Positions 39,344-47,634 of a stretch of DNA of 64,000 nucleotides are shown here, in pieces. The stretch spans positions 149,118 to 213,117 of the forward strand of contig DASVZA010000041.1 in the NCBI GenBank assembly GCA_036391875.1. The letters are read 5' to 3'. The position numbers and the translations under genes were made by a program. Positions within the stretch are counted from its first letter, which is position 1. Every line of letters begins with the position of its first letter. The notes beneath the pieces were generated by a model, which had not been told where the DNA came from, ran no database searches, and saw only the letters and a program-made list of their open reading frames with translations. The DNA comes from Parasulfuritortus sp036391875. GTDB lineage: Bacteria; Pseudomonadota; Gammaproteobacteria; Burkholderiales; Thiobacillaceae.

Positions 39344-41365
39344 ATGAAAAGGGGACTCATCTTCCTGATGGCCTGCATGCTGTTCTTCAGCGCAGCCTAT
39401 GTTTTCGCCGATTCCTACGGTTTCACACACGAAGGGCAGACCGAAGGCGACCATAGCCTGGCGCCCCGGCTGTGGATTCCGGATGGCGATCCCGCCACCG
39501 ACCGCCTGCCGCTCAAGTCGAGCACGGCCGACATCGTCATCGACGGTCCGATCGCCCGGGTCACGATCACCCAACGCTACGGCAACGAGGGCAGCCGGCC
39601 GATCAACGCCCGCTACGTCTTTCCCGGTTCGACCCACGCCGCCGTGCAGGGCCTGACCATGAAGATCGGCAACCGCGTCGTGAAGGCCAAGATCAAGGAG
39701 AAGGAGGAAGCCAAGAAGATCTTCGAGGCGGCCAAGCAGGAGGGCAAGCACGCCGCCCTGCTCGACCAGAAGCGGCCCAACGTGTTCATGATGAACGTCG
39801 CCAACATCATGCCCGGCGACGAGGTCGAGCTGACCCTGCAGTACAGCGAGCTGCTGGTGCCCGAGGAAGGCGTCTACGAGCTGGACTACCCGACCGTGGT
39901 CGGCCCGCGCTACGGCGGCGACCCGGTGCGCGCCGCGCCCGACGCCGACTGGATCGCCAACCCGTACGCCAAGAACGACGCCGACGGCGCCAACCCGGCC
40001 CGGATCAAGACCGACATCCACGTCCACATCGCCAGCCCGATCCCGGTCAACGACCTGCAGTCGGTGCAGCACAAGATCGTCACCCGCTGGCTGAGCGACC
40101 GGGCCGCCGAGATCAGCCTCGACCCGTCCGAGACCGACGCCGGCAACCGCGACTTCATCCTCCGCTTCCGCCTGCAGGGCGCCAAGATCGACTCCGGCCT
40201 GATGACCTACAGCTGGAACGGCGAGAACTACTTCCTGATGATGGCCCAGCCGCCCAAGCGCGCCACGCCCGAGCAGGTGATGAAGCGCGAATACCTGTTC
40301 GTGGTCGACGTCTCCGGCTCCATGCACGGCTTCCCGCTCGACACGGCGCGCAACCTGATGCGCGAGCTGCTGGCCGGCCTGCGCCCGCAGGAGACCTTCA
40401 ACATCCTGTTCTTCTCGGGCGGCTCGACCGTGCTGTCGCCGACTCCCCTGCCGGCCACCCCCGAGAACATCCAGCGCGCCGAGGCCATGATGCAGACCTT
40501 CCAGGGCGGCGGCGGCACGGAATTGATGCCCGCCCTGGAGAAATCCTTCGACATGCCGCGCACCCCGGACGTCGCCCGCAGCGTGGTGGTGGTGACCGAC
40601 GGCTACGTCAACGTCGAGCGCGAGGCCTTCGACCTGATCAGGAAGAACCTCAACTCGACCAATCTGTTCGCCTTCGGCATCGGTTCCTCGGTCAACTACT
40701 ACCTGATCGAGAGCATGGCCAAGGCCGGCGACGGCGAGCCCTTCGTGGTCACCAGCCCGAATGACGTGCCCAAGGTCGGCGCCCGTTTCCGCCGCTATGT
40801 CGAGGCGCCGGTGCTGAGCAACATCGCCCTGCGCGGCAACGGCGTCGAGCTGTACGACACCGAACCGTCCGACATCCCGGTGATGCTGGCCGAACGGCCC
40901 ATCGTGATCTTCGGCAAGTACCGCAACGCCAAGCCGGGCGCCGCCCTGGAACTGACCGGCACCAGCGCCTCCGGCGACTACCGCGTCCGCATGCCGGTGG
41001 CCGGCGAAGGTAGCCAGCACCAGGCCGAGCTGCTGCCCGTGCTGTGGGCCCGGGAACGGCTGATGCGCATCTCCGACCTGCAGGGTAACGGCGTCGAGGC
41101 CAACCGCGACGAGATCGTCGACCTGGGCCTGCGCTACTCGCTGCTGACCCGCTACACCTCCTTCGTCGCGGTCGACGAGACGGTGGTCAACCCCGACGCC
41201 CCGGCCACCGACGTCAAGCAGCCCCTGCCGCTGCCCCAGGGCGTGTCCGAGCTGGCCCTCGCCCGGCCGGTGCCCGAACCCGACCTGTGCTGGCTGCTGA
41301 CCGCGCTGCTCGCCCTGTTCGCCACCGAGCGCGTGGTGCGCAAGATCCGCCATGGCCGGTTCTGA
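39344..41365 (+). CDS. VIT and von Willebrand A domain protein with exosortase-type C-terminal anchor
   Basis: 673 residues, signal peptide MKRGLIFLMACMLFFSAAYVFA. Residues 40-170 form a VIT domain (ARVTITQRYGNEGSRPINAR, YVFPGSTHAAVQG, EKEEAKKIFEAAKQEGKHAA); residues about 320-500 a vWA domain with the MIDAS VVDVSGSMHG. The C terminus is PVPEPDLCWLLTALLALFAT then VVRKIRHGRF, i.e. a VPEP motif, a hydrophobic segment and a basic tail, the tripartite signal recognised by exosortases. The next gene, overlapping by 14 nt, is an exosortase, so this is its likely single dedicated substrate. AAGAGGTGCCGCC precedes the ATG. Confidence 0.85.
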   Translation: MKRGLIFLMACMLFFSAAYVFADSYGFTHEGQTEGDHSLAPRLWIPDGDPATDRLPLKSSTADIVIDGPIARVTITQRYGNEGSRPINARYVFPGSTHAAVQGLTMKIGNRVVKAKIKEKEEAKKIFEAAKQEGKHAALLDQKRPNVFMMNVANIMPGDEVELTLQYSELLVPEEGVYELDYPTVVGPRYGGDPVRAAPDADWIANPYAKNDADGANPARIKTDIHVHIASPIPVNDLQSVQHKIVTRWLSDRAAEISLDPSETDAGNRDFILRFRLQGAKIDSGLMTYSWNGENYFLMMAQPPKRATPEQVMKREYLFVVDVSGSMHGFPLDTARNLMRELLAGLRPQETFNILFFSGGSTVLSPTPLPATPENIQRAEAMMQTFQGGGGTELMPALEKSFDMPRTPDVARSVVVVTDGYVNVEREAFDLIRKNLNSTNLFAFGIGSSVNYYLIESMAKAGDGEPFVVTSPNDVPKVGARFRRYVEAPVLSNIALRGNGVELYDTEPSDIPVMLAERPIVIFGKYRNAKPGAALELTGTSASGDYRVRMPVAGEGSQHQAELLPVLWARERLMRISDLQGNGVEANRDEIVDLGLRYSLLTRYTSFVAVDETVVNPDAPATDVKQPLPLPQGVSELALARPVPEPDLCWLLTALLALFATERVVRKIRHGRF

Positions 41366-42020
41366 GTCCCGACTGCGCGACTGGGCGCCGGCCATCGTGC
41401 TGGCGCTCGCCTTCAAGGCCTTCTACGCCGAGGCCGACGCGGGGCAGCTGCAATGGCTGCTCCGGCCCCTGGCGGGGCTGCTCAACCTGCTCGGCGGCTT
41501 CGCCTTCCAACCGACCCCGGGCGGCGAATGGCTCGACGCCGGCCACGGCCTGGTCATCATCAAGGCCTGCGCCGGCGGCAACTTCCTGATCGCTTCCTGG
41601 CTGGGCTACCTCTGGCGCCGGCGCGGCCAGCCGTTCGGCCCCGCCGTGCTGGCCGGCACCCTGGCCGCCGCCTGGCTCACCACCCTGGTCGCCAACGCGC
41701 TGCGCATCGTGCTGATCGCCCACGGCCAGGACGACCTGGCGCGCATCGGTCACCTGTCCGACGCCGACGCCCACCGCCTGATCGGCATCGCCGTCTACTT
41801 CGCCTGCCTCTGGCTGCAACTGGTCGGCGCGGGCGCCTGGCTGGCGGCGCCGGCCCTCTACCTCGGCGTGGCCGTGCTGCTGCCGGTGCTCAAGGCAGCG
41901 CTGTCCGGACACGGCATCGACGCGGGCTATGCGCTCTGGACGGCGGCGCTGCCGCTCGCCGCGGTGGCCGGCTACGGCCTGTGGCGGCGGCTCCGTCACC
42001 ACGATGCCGGGCGGGCATGA
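41352..42020 (+). CDS. exosortase (dedicated to the adjacent VIT/vWA protein)
   Basis: 222 residues with about seven membrane segments. The catalytic triad of exosortases is visible: Cys in IIKACAGGNFL, Arg in NALRIVLI and His in ADAHRLIGIAVYF. It is short and lacks the EpsI domain of XrtA, and no exopolysaccharide genes are near; it resembles the small one-substrate types such as XrtK. It should cleave the VPEP-type signal of the upstream protein in the inner membrane and transfer it to an unknown acceptor. Confidence 0.83.
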   Translation: MAGSESRLRDWAPAIVLALAFKAFYAEADAGQLQWLLRPLAGLLNLLGGFAFQPTPGGEWLDAGHGLVIIKACAGGNFLIASWLGYLWRRRGQPFGPAVLAGTLAAAWLTTLVANALRIVLIAHGQDDLARIGHLSDADAHRLIGIAVYFACLWLQLVGAGAWLAAPALYLGVAVLLPVLKAALSGHGIDAGYALWTAALPLAAVAGYGLWRRLRHHDAGRA

Positions 42021-42037
42021 GGATATGCCGGCATACT

Positions 42038-42103
42038 CGTCATACCCGCGCAGGCGGGTATCCAGTAAGTCGGGGCTGGGCTCCCGCCTACGCGGGAGCG
42101 ACG
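42038..42103. repeat. dispersed palindromic repeat (CGTCATTCCCGCGCAGG family), copy 3
   Basis: CGTCATACCCGCGCAGGCGG, spacer, CTCCCGCCTACGCGGGAGCG. A partial arm (GGGGCTCCCGCCTGTGACC) follows at 42138-42156. It lies between the convergent exosortase and methyltransferase genes. Confidence 0.78.
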
Positions 42104-42219
42104 ACATGGAGAATGTCTGTCATTGGATTGAGAACACGGGGCTCCCGCCTGTGACCGACGCAAGTCCCTGTGGCATGCAGGAGCGGCGCAACTGGAAGCC
42201 ATCCGTGACTCGGAGGCGG

Positions 42220-42915
42220 TCAGTCGGTCTCGCGGGTCAGCGGCACGAAGGCGACGGCGAGCACCGTGCGCCGGTCGCAGCCGCCGTCGGCGCGCTTGTC
42301 GAGCACCTCCAGCAGCTGGAAGCCGTGCGGCTCGCCGACCGGGATCACCAGCCGGGCGCCGGGCTTGAGCTGGTCGACCAGGGGCTGCGGCACGTGCGGC
42401 GCGGCGGCGGTGACGACGATGCCGTCGTAGGGCGCGTGCTCGCGCCAGCCGTGGTAGCCGTCGGCGTGCCGCACGTCGACGTTGGCGTAGCCGAGCCGGG
42501 CCAGGCGGCCACGGGCGGCGTCGGCCAGCGGCTTGACGATCTCGACGCTGTAGACCTGGCGCACCAGCTCGGCCAGCACGGCCGCCTGGTAGCCCGAGCC
42601 GGTGCCGACCTCCAGCACCACGCTGTCGGGCTTCGGATTGAGCAGGTCGGTCATCAGCGCCACGATGTAGGGCTGGGAGATGGTCTGGCCGTAGCCGATC
42701 GACACCGGGCCGTTGCGGAAGGCGAACAGGCGGTCCAGGTCGGGCACGAACTGCTCGCGCGGCACCCTGCCCATGGCGGCCATCACCCGGGGATCGAACG
42801 CGTCCTTGCCGATCTGGCGGCGGGTGGCCTCCACCTCGTACTCGATGTCGAGCAGCATGGCCTTGAGGCCGAGCCGCGCCGCCTCGCGTGCCTTGTCGTC
42901 GTCAGCAGGTGACAT
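42220..42915 (-). CDS. protein-L-isoaspartate O-methyltransferase family protein
   Basis: 231 residues from ATG at 42915 (MSPADDDKAREA). SAM-binding fold with VLEVGTGSGYQAAVLAEL (motif I) and VYSVEIVKPLA; substrate region GYGQTISQPYIVALM matches PCMT. It repairs isoaspartyl residues in damaged proteins. The start overlaps the Mth938 gene by 14 nt, and a Lon-like protease gene is upstream, so this is a protein-quality operon. Confidence 0.88.
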   Translation of the reverse strand: MSPADDDKAREAARLGLKAMLLDIEYEVEATRRQIGKDAFDPRVMAAMGRVPREQFVPDLDRLFAFRNGPVSIGYGQTISQPYIVALMTDLLNPKPDSVVLEVGTGSGYQAAVLAELVRQVYSVEIVKPLADAARGRLARLGYANVDVRHADGYHGWREHAPYDGIVVTAAAPHVPQPLVDQLKPGARLVIPVGEPHGFQLLEVLDKRADGGCDRRTVLAVAFVPLTRETD

Positions 42916-43264
42916 GGAACACCCCGACGACATGGCCCTTGGCCTTGTTCCAGCGTTCGACCGCCTCGGGCGTCGGCGCGAGGTCGACGGCGACCTTATG
43001 CGCGACGAAATAGGCCGCGGCCTCGTCCGACAAGCGCACCTGGTCGTGCTGGCCGGTGCCGACGATCAGCCGCTCGGCGCCCTTCTCGTAGATGGATTCG
43101 GCCTCGGCCAGGGAGACGGTGTGCGAGGTGCCGTAGACCGCCTTGGACAGCTTCTTCCTGCGCTTCTTCACCTCGCCGTCGAGGCGGATCAGGATGTCGT
43201 GCTCGATCCGCTCGCCGGCGACGGTGATGGAGCCGAACTCGGTGCCGTCGATCCGCGGTTTCAC
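42902..43264 (-). CDS. Mth938-like domain protein (DUF498 family)
   Basis: 120 residues. The fold of the Mth938/NDUFAF3 family is recognisable: GTEFGSITVAGERIEHDILI, then ERLIVGTGQHDQVRLSDEA and the Val-rich end. The function in bacteria is unknown. It starts 3 nt after the stop of the Lon-like gene and overlaps the methyltransferase gene. Confidence 0.78.
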   Translation of the reverse strand: MKPRIDGTEFGSITVAGERIEHDILIRLDGEVKKRRKKLSKAVYGTSHTVSLAEAESIYEKGAERLIVGTGQHDQVRLSDEAAAYFVAHKVAVDLAPTPEAVERWNKAKGHVVGVFHVTC

Positions 43265-43267
43265 GGC

Positions 43268-44413
43268 TCACTCCGTGGTGGGCTCTGCGCCGCCTTCCGC
43301 CTTGCCCTCGTCGTGGTGGCCGGCGGCCGCGAAGGCCTGGCGCAGGGCGGAAAGCTCGGCCAGCTGGGCGGCGACGCGGAAGTTGATGCTGCCTTCCGGC
43401 AACAGGCCCTCGGCGTCGGGCTCGCCGGCCGGCACGCCGGTCAGCAGCTCGATGGCCTCGTCGACCGTCTTCACCGGGTAGATGGCGAACTTGCCGGCGG
43501 CGCAGGCGTCGACCACGTCCTGGCGCAGCATCAGGTGCTTGACGTTGGCGGCCGGGATCAGCACGCCCTGCCCGCCGCTCAGGCCGCGCGCCTTGCAGAT
43601 GTCGAAGAAGCCCTCGATCTTCTCGTTGACCGCGCCGATGGCCTGCGCGTCGCCGAACTGGTTGACCGAGCCGGTGATCGCCAGCGACTGGTCGATCGGC
43701 GCGTCGGCCAGGTCGGAGAGCAGCGCGCACAGTTCGGCCAGCGAGGCGCTGTCGCCCTCGACCGGGCCGTAGGACTGCTCGAACACCAGGCTGGCGGAGA
43801 GCGAGAGCGGCACGGTGCGGGCATAGCGCGCGCCGAGGAAGGAGGCGAGGATCATCACGCCCTTGGAGTGGATGGCGCCGCCCAGCTCGGTCTCGCGCTC
43901 GATGTCGACCACATCGCCCTCGCCGATCCGCGCGGTGGCGGTGATGCGCACCGGGTGGGCGAACATGAAGTCGTCCAGGCTGATCACCGCCAGGCCGTTG
44001 ATCTGGCCGACCCGCTTGTCGGCGACCGAGATGAGCAGGTTGTCGCGCAGGATCTCCTCCTGCAACCGGTCGCGCAGCCGGTCGGCGCGATGGATCTGGG
44101 CGTCGAGCGCGGTCTCGACGTCGGCCTTGGCCACCGTATCCCGGCCGGCCTGGCCGGCCCAGTGGTCGGCCTCCTGCATCAGGTCGGCGATCTGCCGCCG
44201 GCTGGTGGTCAGCCGCTCGGCGTCGCCGCTCAGCCGGGCGCCGTGCTCGATCAGGCGGGCCACGGCCTCGCGGCCGAACGGCCGCAGCTTGGCATCGTGC
44301 GCCAGGGTGGCGACGAACTCGGCATAGAGCCGGGTGTTGTCGGCGTCGCGCGCCAGCTCGTCCTCGAAGTCGGCGGCGATCTTGAACAGCTCGGTGAACT
44401 CCGGGTCGTACAT
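43268..44413 (-). CDS. C-terminal part of Lon-like ATP-dependent protease, separated by an in-frame amber codon
   Basis: 381 residues from ATG at 44413. It continues the same reading frame as the upstream half directly after TAG. It carries the end of the ATPase region (PEFTELFKIAADFEDEL, the arginine and sensor 2 helices) and a Lon S16 protease domain with the catalytic Ser in GDSASLAELCAL and the Lys in NEKIEGFFDICK. Intact relatives are single chains of about 800 residues. The ATG right after the stop could allow reinitiation and a working two-chain enzyme; otherwise both parts are inactive. Confidence 0.82.
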   Translation of the reverse strand: MYDPEFTELFKIAADFEDELARDADNTRLYAEFVATLAHDAKLRPFGREAVARLIEHGARLSGDAERLTTSRRQIADLMQEADHWAGQAGRDTVAKADVETALDAQIHRADRLRDRLQEEILRDNLLISVADKRVGQINGLAVISLDDFMFAHPVRITATARIGEGDVVDIERETELGGAIHSKGVMILASFLGARYARTVPLSLSASLVFEQSYGPVEGDSASLAELCALLSDLADAPIDQSLAITGSVNQFGDAQAIGAVNEKIEGFFDICKARGLSGGQGVLIPAANVKHLMLRQDVVDACAAGKFAIYPVKTVDEAIELLTGVPAGEPDAEGLLPEGSINFRVAAQLAELSALRQAFAAAGHHDEGKAEGGAEPTTE

Positions 44414-45709
44414 CTACAGCAGGTAGTAGATGCGCCGCTCGCCGATCAGCACCACCTTGACGTCGAGCGGCATCGGCTCCGGCTCCAGCGAGATGGTGCT
44501 GACCAGGCCGTAGACCTGGCCGAGCGACTCGATCCGCACCTGGCTCGAGCGCAGCGCACGCTTCAGCCCTTCCCAGGCGTAGGGCTGGGTCAGCAGCTTG
44601 AGCGCGTCCAGCACCAGGTAGCCGCCGTTGGCCCGCTGCAACGCACCCGCCTTGATCAAGGTGAAATTGGTCAGCAGCGTGCCCAGTTGCGAGATGTGGT
44701 CGACCCGGCCGACCAGGTTTGGATAGATCGGGTTGTCCTCGTAGACGACCGGCGCCGCCTTGGCGTCGGCGTTGTCGACCAGCAGGTTGACCTGGTAGCG
44801 CTGGGTCGAGATGCTGCCGCTGACCACCAGATTGGACAGGTCGCCGTCGGCCTTGGGCTGCTCGCGCAACTGCTCGCCGACCTCGACCACGTCGTGCATC
44901 ACCTCGTCCAGGAAGGCCAGCACCGCCGGCAGGTCGGTATAGCGTTCCTTGAGCTCCTCGATCAGGTGCCCCGCGGCCAGGGTCAGGGTCTCCCGGCTGG
45001 CGGTCTTGATCTGCGCCTGCACCTCGCGCCGCCAGCGGGGCAACTGCATCATCAGCTGCTTCAGCCGCTCGCCGTAGGACTCGATCAGCTTGCCGATCCG
45101 CTCCTTCTCCTCATCGGGCAGCTTGTCGAACTCGTCCGGCGCCAGCGGCTCCTCGCCCTTGATCGGCGCGAAGACGAAGCCGTGCGGCGTGCGCAGCAGG
45201 GCCACGCCGTCGTCCACCGCCGACTTGGCCAGTTCGCTCAGCGCCTTGTCCTCCTTCTCCTTGTAGGCGTCGTTGATCGCCTCGAGACGGGAACGGTATT
45301 CGTCGCTCTCGAACGCCGCCGGCACCGCCTTCGACAACTCGGCGACGAACTGCAGCATGTCGTGTTTCAACTGCCCGCCGCGCCCTGCCGGCACCTGCAG
45401 CAGGCGCGGCCGGTTCGCTTCGGCGAAGTTGTAGATGTAGCACCAGTCGCTGGGCGGCGGCTGCCGGCCGGCCTTGTCCTCCAGCAGGTGGCGCGCCGCC
45501 GAATGACGGCCGCTGCCCGGCTCGCCGAGCAGGAACAGGTTGTAGCCGGGGCGCTGGATGTCGATGCCGAAGCGGATGGCATCGACCGCGCGACCCTGGC
45601 CGACGATCTGGGTGGTTCCGGCCAGCTCGGCCGTGGTCTCGAAAGGCAGCGACACGGGGTCGCAGCGCCGGTACAACTGCTGTGCTTCCAGGGCTTTTAC
45701 GGTGGGCAT
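44414..45709 (-). CDS. N-terminal part of Lon-like ATP-dependent protease, ended by amber codon
   Basis: 431 residues. The P-loop is LLGEPGSGRHSAA, in the Gly-x-Gly-Arg form this archaeal-Lon-like family (AAA_32) uses in place of Lys. A helical insertion (residues 150-280) follows, then the region ending VVLIGERRIYYLL. The stop is TAG at 44414-44416, followed at once by ATG-TAC-GAC-CCG in the same frame. Relatives read through here with a Cys, Gln or similar residue, so a CAG to TAG change would explain it. A sequencing error cannot be excluded. Confidence 0.82.
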   Translation of the reverse strand: MPTVKALEAQQLYRRCDPVSLPFETTAELAGTTQIVGQGRAVDAIRFGIDIQRPGYNLFLLGEPGSGRHSAARHLLEDKAGRQPPPSDWCYIYNFAEANRPRLLQVPAGRGGQLKHDMLQFVAELSKAVPAAFESDEYRSRLEAINDAYKEKEDKALSELAKSAVDDGVALLRTPHGFVFAPIKGEEPLAPDEFDKLPDEEKERIGKLIESYGERLKQLMMQLPRWRREVQAQIKTASRETLTLAAGHLIEELKERYTDLPAVLAFLDEVMHDVVEVGEQLREQPKADGDLSNLVVSGSISTQRYQVNLLVDNADAKAAPVVYEDNPIYPNLVGRVDHISQLGTLLTNFTLIKAGALQRANGGYLVLDALKLLTQPYAWEGLKRALRSSQVRIESLGQVYGLVSTISLEPEPMPLDVKVVLIGERRIYYLL

Positions 45710-45828
45710 GGAAGGGCCTGTGTTTTGTTGTTGAATGGACGGGGCTTGTTATGCGTGTAATTCAATATAGCCGGCGGCAAGGGGATCGGCATCGGCGAAC
45801 CGGCCGATACCGGGCGGGAATACGGGGC

Positions 45829-46290
45829 TCAGCCGCCCTTTTCGTCGCCACGCACCAGCAGGACCGGCGTCTGCGCGGTCCGGATCACGCCCTCGGCCAC
45901 GCTGCCGAGCACCAGATGACTGAAGCCGCGCCGGCCGTGGGTGCCGATCACCACGAGGTCGGCGGGCCAGGCCGACGCCTCGCGCCGGATCAGATCGGCC
46001 ACCCGCACGTCGTAGTGTTCGGCCTTCGGCATGCTCGTTTCGGCCTGGACGCCGGCGGCCTTGCAGACCGACAGCGCCTTGTTCAAGGTCTGGCGGCCGG
46101 ACTCCACGAGATTGTCCTCGAGCGCGACGATGTCGACGAAATCGGCATTCCAGTCGAACAGCATCGCGGCGTCGACCACATAGACGAGGCGCAGTTCGGA
46201 TTTCAGTTCGAGGGCGAGATTGATCGCCTCGGCCAGCGCCAGATCGGAGACTTCGCTGCCGTCGTAGGCGACGAGGATGTGCTTGTACAT
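45829..46290 (-). CDS. universal stress protein UspA family
   Basis: 153 residues from ATG at 46290 (MYKHILVAYDGSEVSD). One Usp domain; ATP-binding type, with IGTHGRRGFSHLVLGSVAEG (G-x2-G-x9-G-S motif). Role: stress survival in the cytoplasm, possibly as an ATP-dependent switch. The ATG has no strong ribosome binding site. It stands alone, upstream of the Lon-like gene in the same direction. Confidence 0.88.
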   Translation of the reverse strand: MYKHILVAYDGSEVSDLALAEAINLALELKSELRLVYVVDAAMLFDWNADFVDIVALEDNLVESGRQTLNKALSVCKAAGVQAETSMPKAEHYDVRVADLIRREASAWPADLVVIGTHGRRGFSHLVLGSVAEGVIRTAQTPVLLVRGDEKGG

Positions 46291-46546
46291 GAGGGAAACC
46301 CAAGTGCTGATGACGCTATTCACCATAGCAACGCATGGGGGAAAATCGAAACAGCACGAGTCGTCGTGCTTCCCCTGACTTTTCCCCGGAAAACCGACCC
46401 CGAGCGCTTCGGTGAGACCGCATGTAGGACAGTTCGAAAATGGGGAAGCGGACAATCTTGTCTGCAATGAAGCAAAGCCTTATCCTCATTCCGCATAAGT
46501 TTGTGTTCTACCTTCTGGGAACATTCACAACGAATAAGGGGGAAAA

Positions 46547-47479
46547 ATGTTTTGCCAAAAATGCGGGGCCAAAAATGACGACTCGGCAAGCTTTTGTTCA
46601 AACTGCGGCACGCCACTGCATCTAGCAGACGCCGAACAACCCCACAGCCAGGAAGCGCTTTACAAAGCGGTTATCGGCCCCAAAAACCAGGACTATTACT
46701 TGCGGCACTTCGCCCGTTTCGACAAAGACGGGCGGGTTGGCGCCACATGGCATTGGCCAGCTTTCTTCGTGACCTTCTACTGGTTTCTGTACAGAAAGAT
46801 GTGGATTCATGCCGCAGTCTATTTCTTCCTGCCTTATCTCGTAATGTTCGCATTGGGCATGGTTGGCGGCGTGCTGGGCGAGTCTGGAAAAAGCACGATT
46901 GGCATGGCTTATCTGGTGTATGTCGCCGCCACATTCCTGATCCCGCCGATGTACGCGAACGCTTTCTATTACAAGCAGTGCAAGGAGAAGATTTCAGATA
47001 CAAGCCTAACGACCCATGACTACCAAAGGCAGCTTGGCGAGCTTTCGGGAAAAGGGGGAACCAGCAATGCGGCCCTGATCTTCGTACTCATCTTCGTCGT
47101 CATTGCGTTTATCGGCATTCTGGCCGCCATCGCCATCCCCGCGTACCAGCAATACACCACGAGGGCTCATACGGCCGAGGCGCTGACCGTCGGCGGAAAG
47201 GCCGCCGATTCTGTCGCCGACTACTACGACCAGCGCCATGAAGTCCCTGACGACTTGGCACAGGCAGGCTTCACCGCACAACTCCCGCCGTCGGTGACGG
47301 ACCTAAGCCTGAATAACCAAAACGGCATCCTGACCATCACCATGGCCAATCCGCCGATCCAAGGGAAAACCATCCTGCTTGTTCCCTCCCTGGACTCGAA
47401 CAACCGAGTCGTATGGACCTGTTCGAGCCGGGAAATCGAGGATAAATATCTGCCTCCGCAGTGCCGCCAGAAAAAATAG
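46547..47479 (+). CDS. zinc-ribbon, DUF2628 and type IV pilin-like domain fusion protein
   Basis: 310 residues with three parts. Residues 1-25: zinc ribbon with two C-x2-C pairs (MFCQKCGAKN, FCSNCGTPL). Residues about 45-150: a DUF2628-like membrane region (TWHWPAFFVTFYWFLYRKMW, YFFLPYLVMFALGM, GMAYLVYVAATFLIPPMY). From residue about 172 a pilin-type helix (IAFIGILAAIAIPAYQQYTT) and a globular pilin C domain with two Cys (WTCSSREIEDKYLPPQC) able to form a D-loop disulfide. There is no leader peptidase site (Gly-Phe-Thr-x-x-Glu) before the helix, so it is probably not assembled into a normal pilus. GGGGGAAAA precedes the ATG. Confidence 0.78.
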   Translation: MFCQKCGAKNDDSASFCSNCGTPLHLADAEQPHSQEALYKAVIGPKNQDYYLRHFARFDKDGRVGATWHWPAFFVTFYWFLYRKMWIHAAVYFFLPYLVMFALGMVGGVLGESGKSTIGMAYLVYVAATFLIPPMYANAFYYKQCKEKISDTSLTTHDYQRQLGELSGKGGTSNAALIFVLIFVVIAFIGILAAIAIPAYQQYTTRAHTAEALTVGGKAADSVADYYDQRHEVPDDLAQAGFTAQLPPSVTDLSLNNQNGILTITMANPPIQGKTILLVPSLDSNNRVVWTCSSREIEDKYLPPQCRQKK

Positions 47480-47634
47480 AGCAAGCCGATGCCGTCTTGG
47501 GCTGGCGCGATGCCGCGCCGGCCCGCTGACAACGAAATTGAGCGCGCTTAGGCAAGAAAGCGCTCGCAGAGATCAATCCAACCACTACAACGCGGCTGGG
47601 TTCGTGTTGATTCAGACTACCCCTCGCCCGGAGC

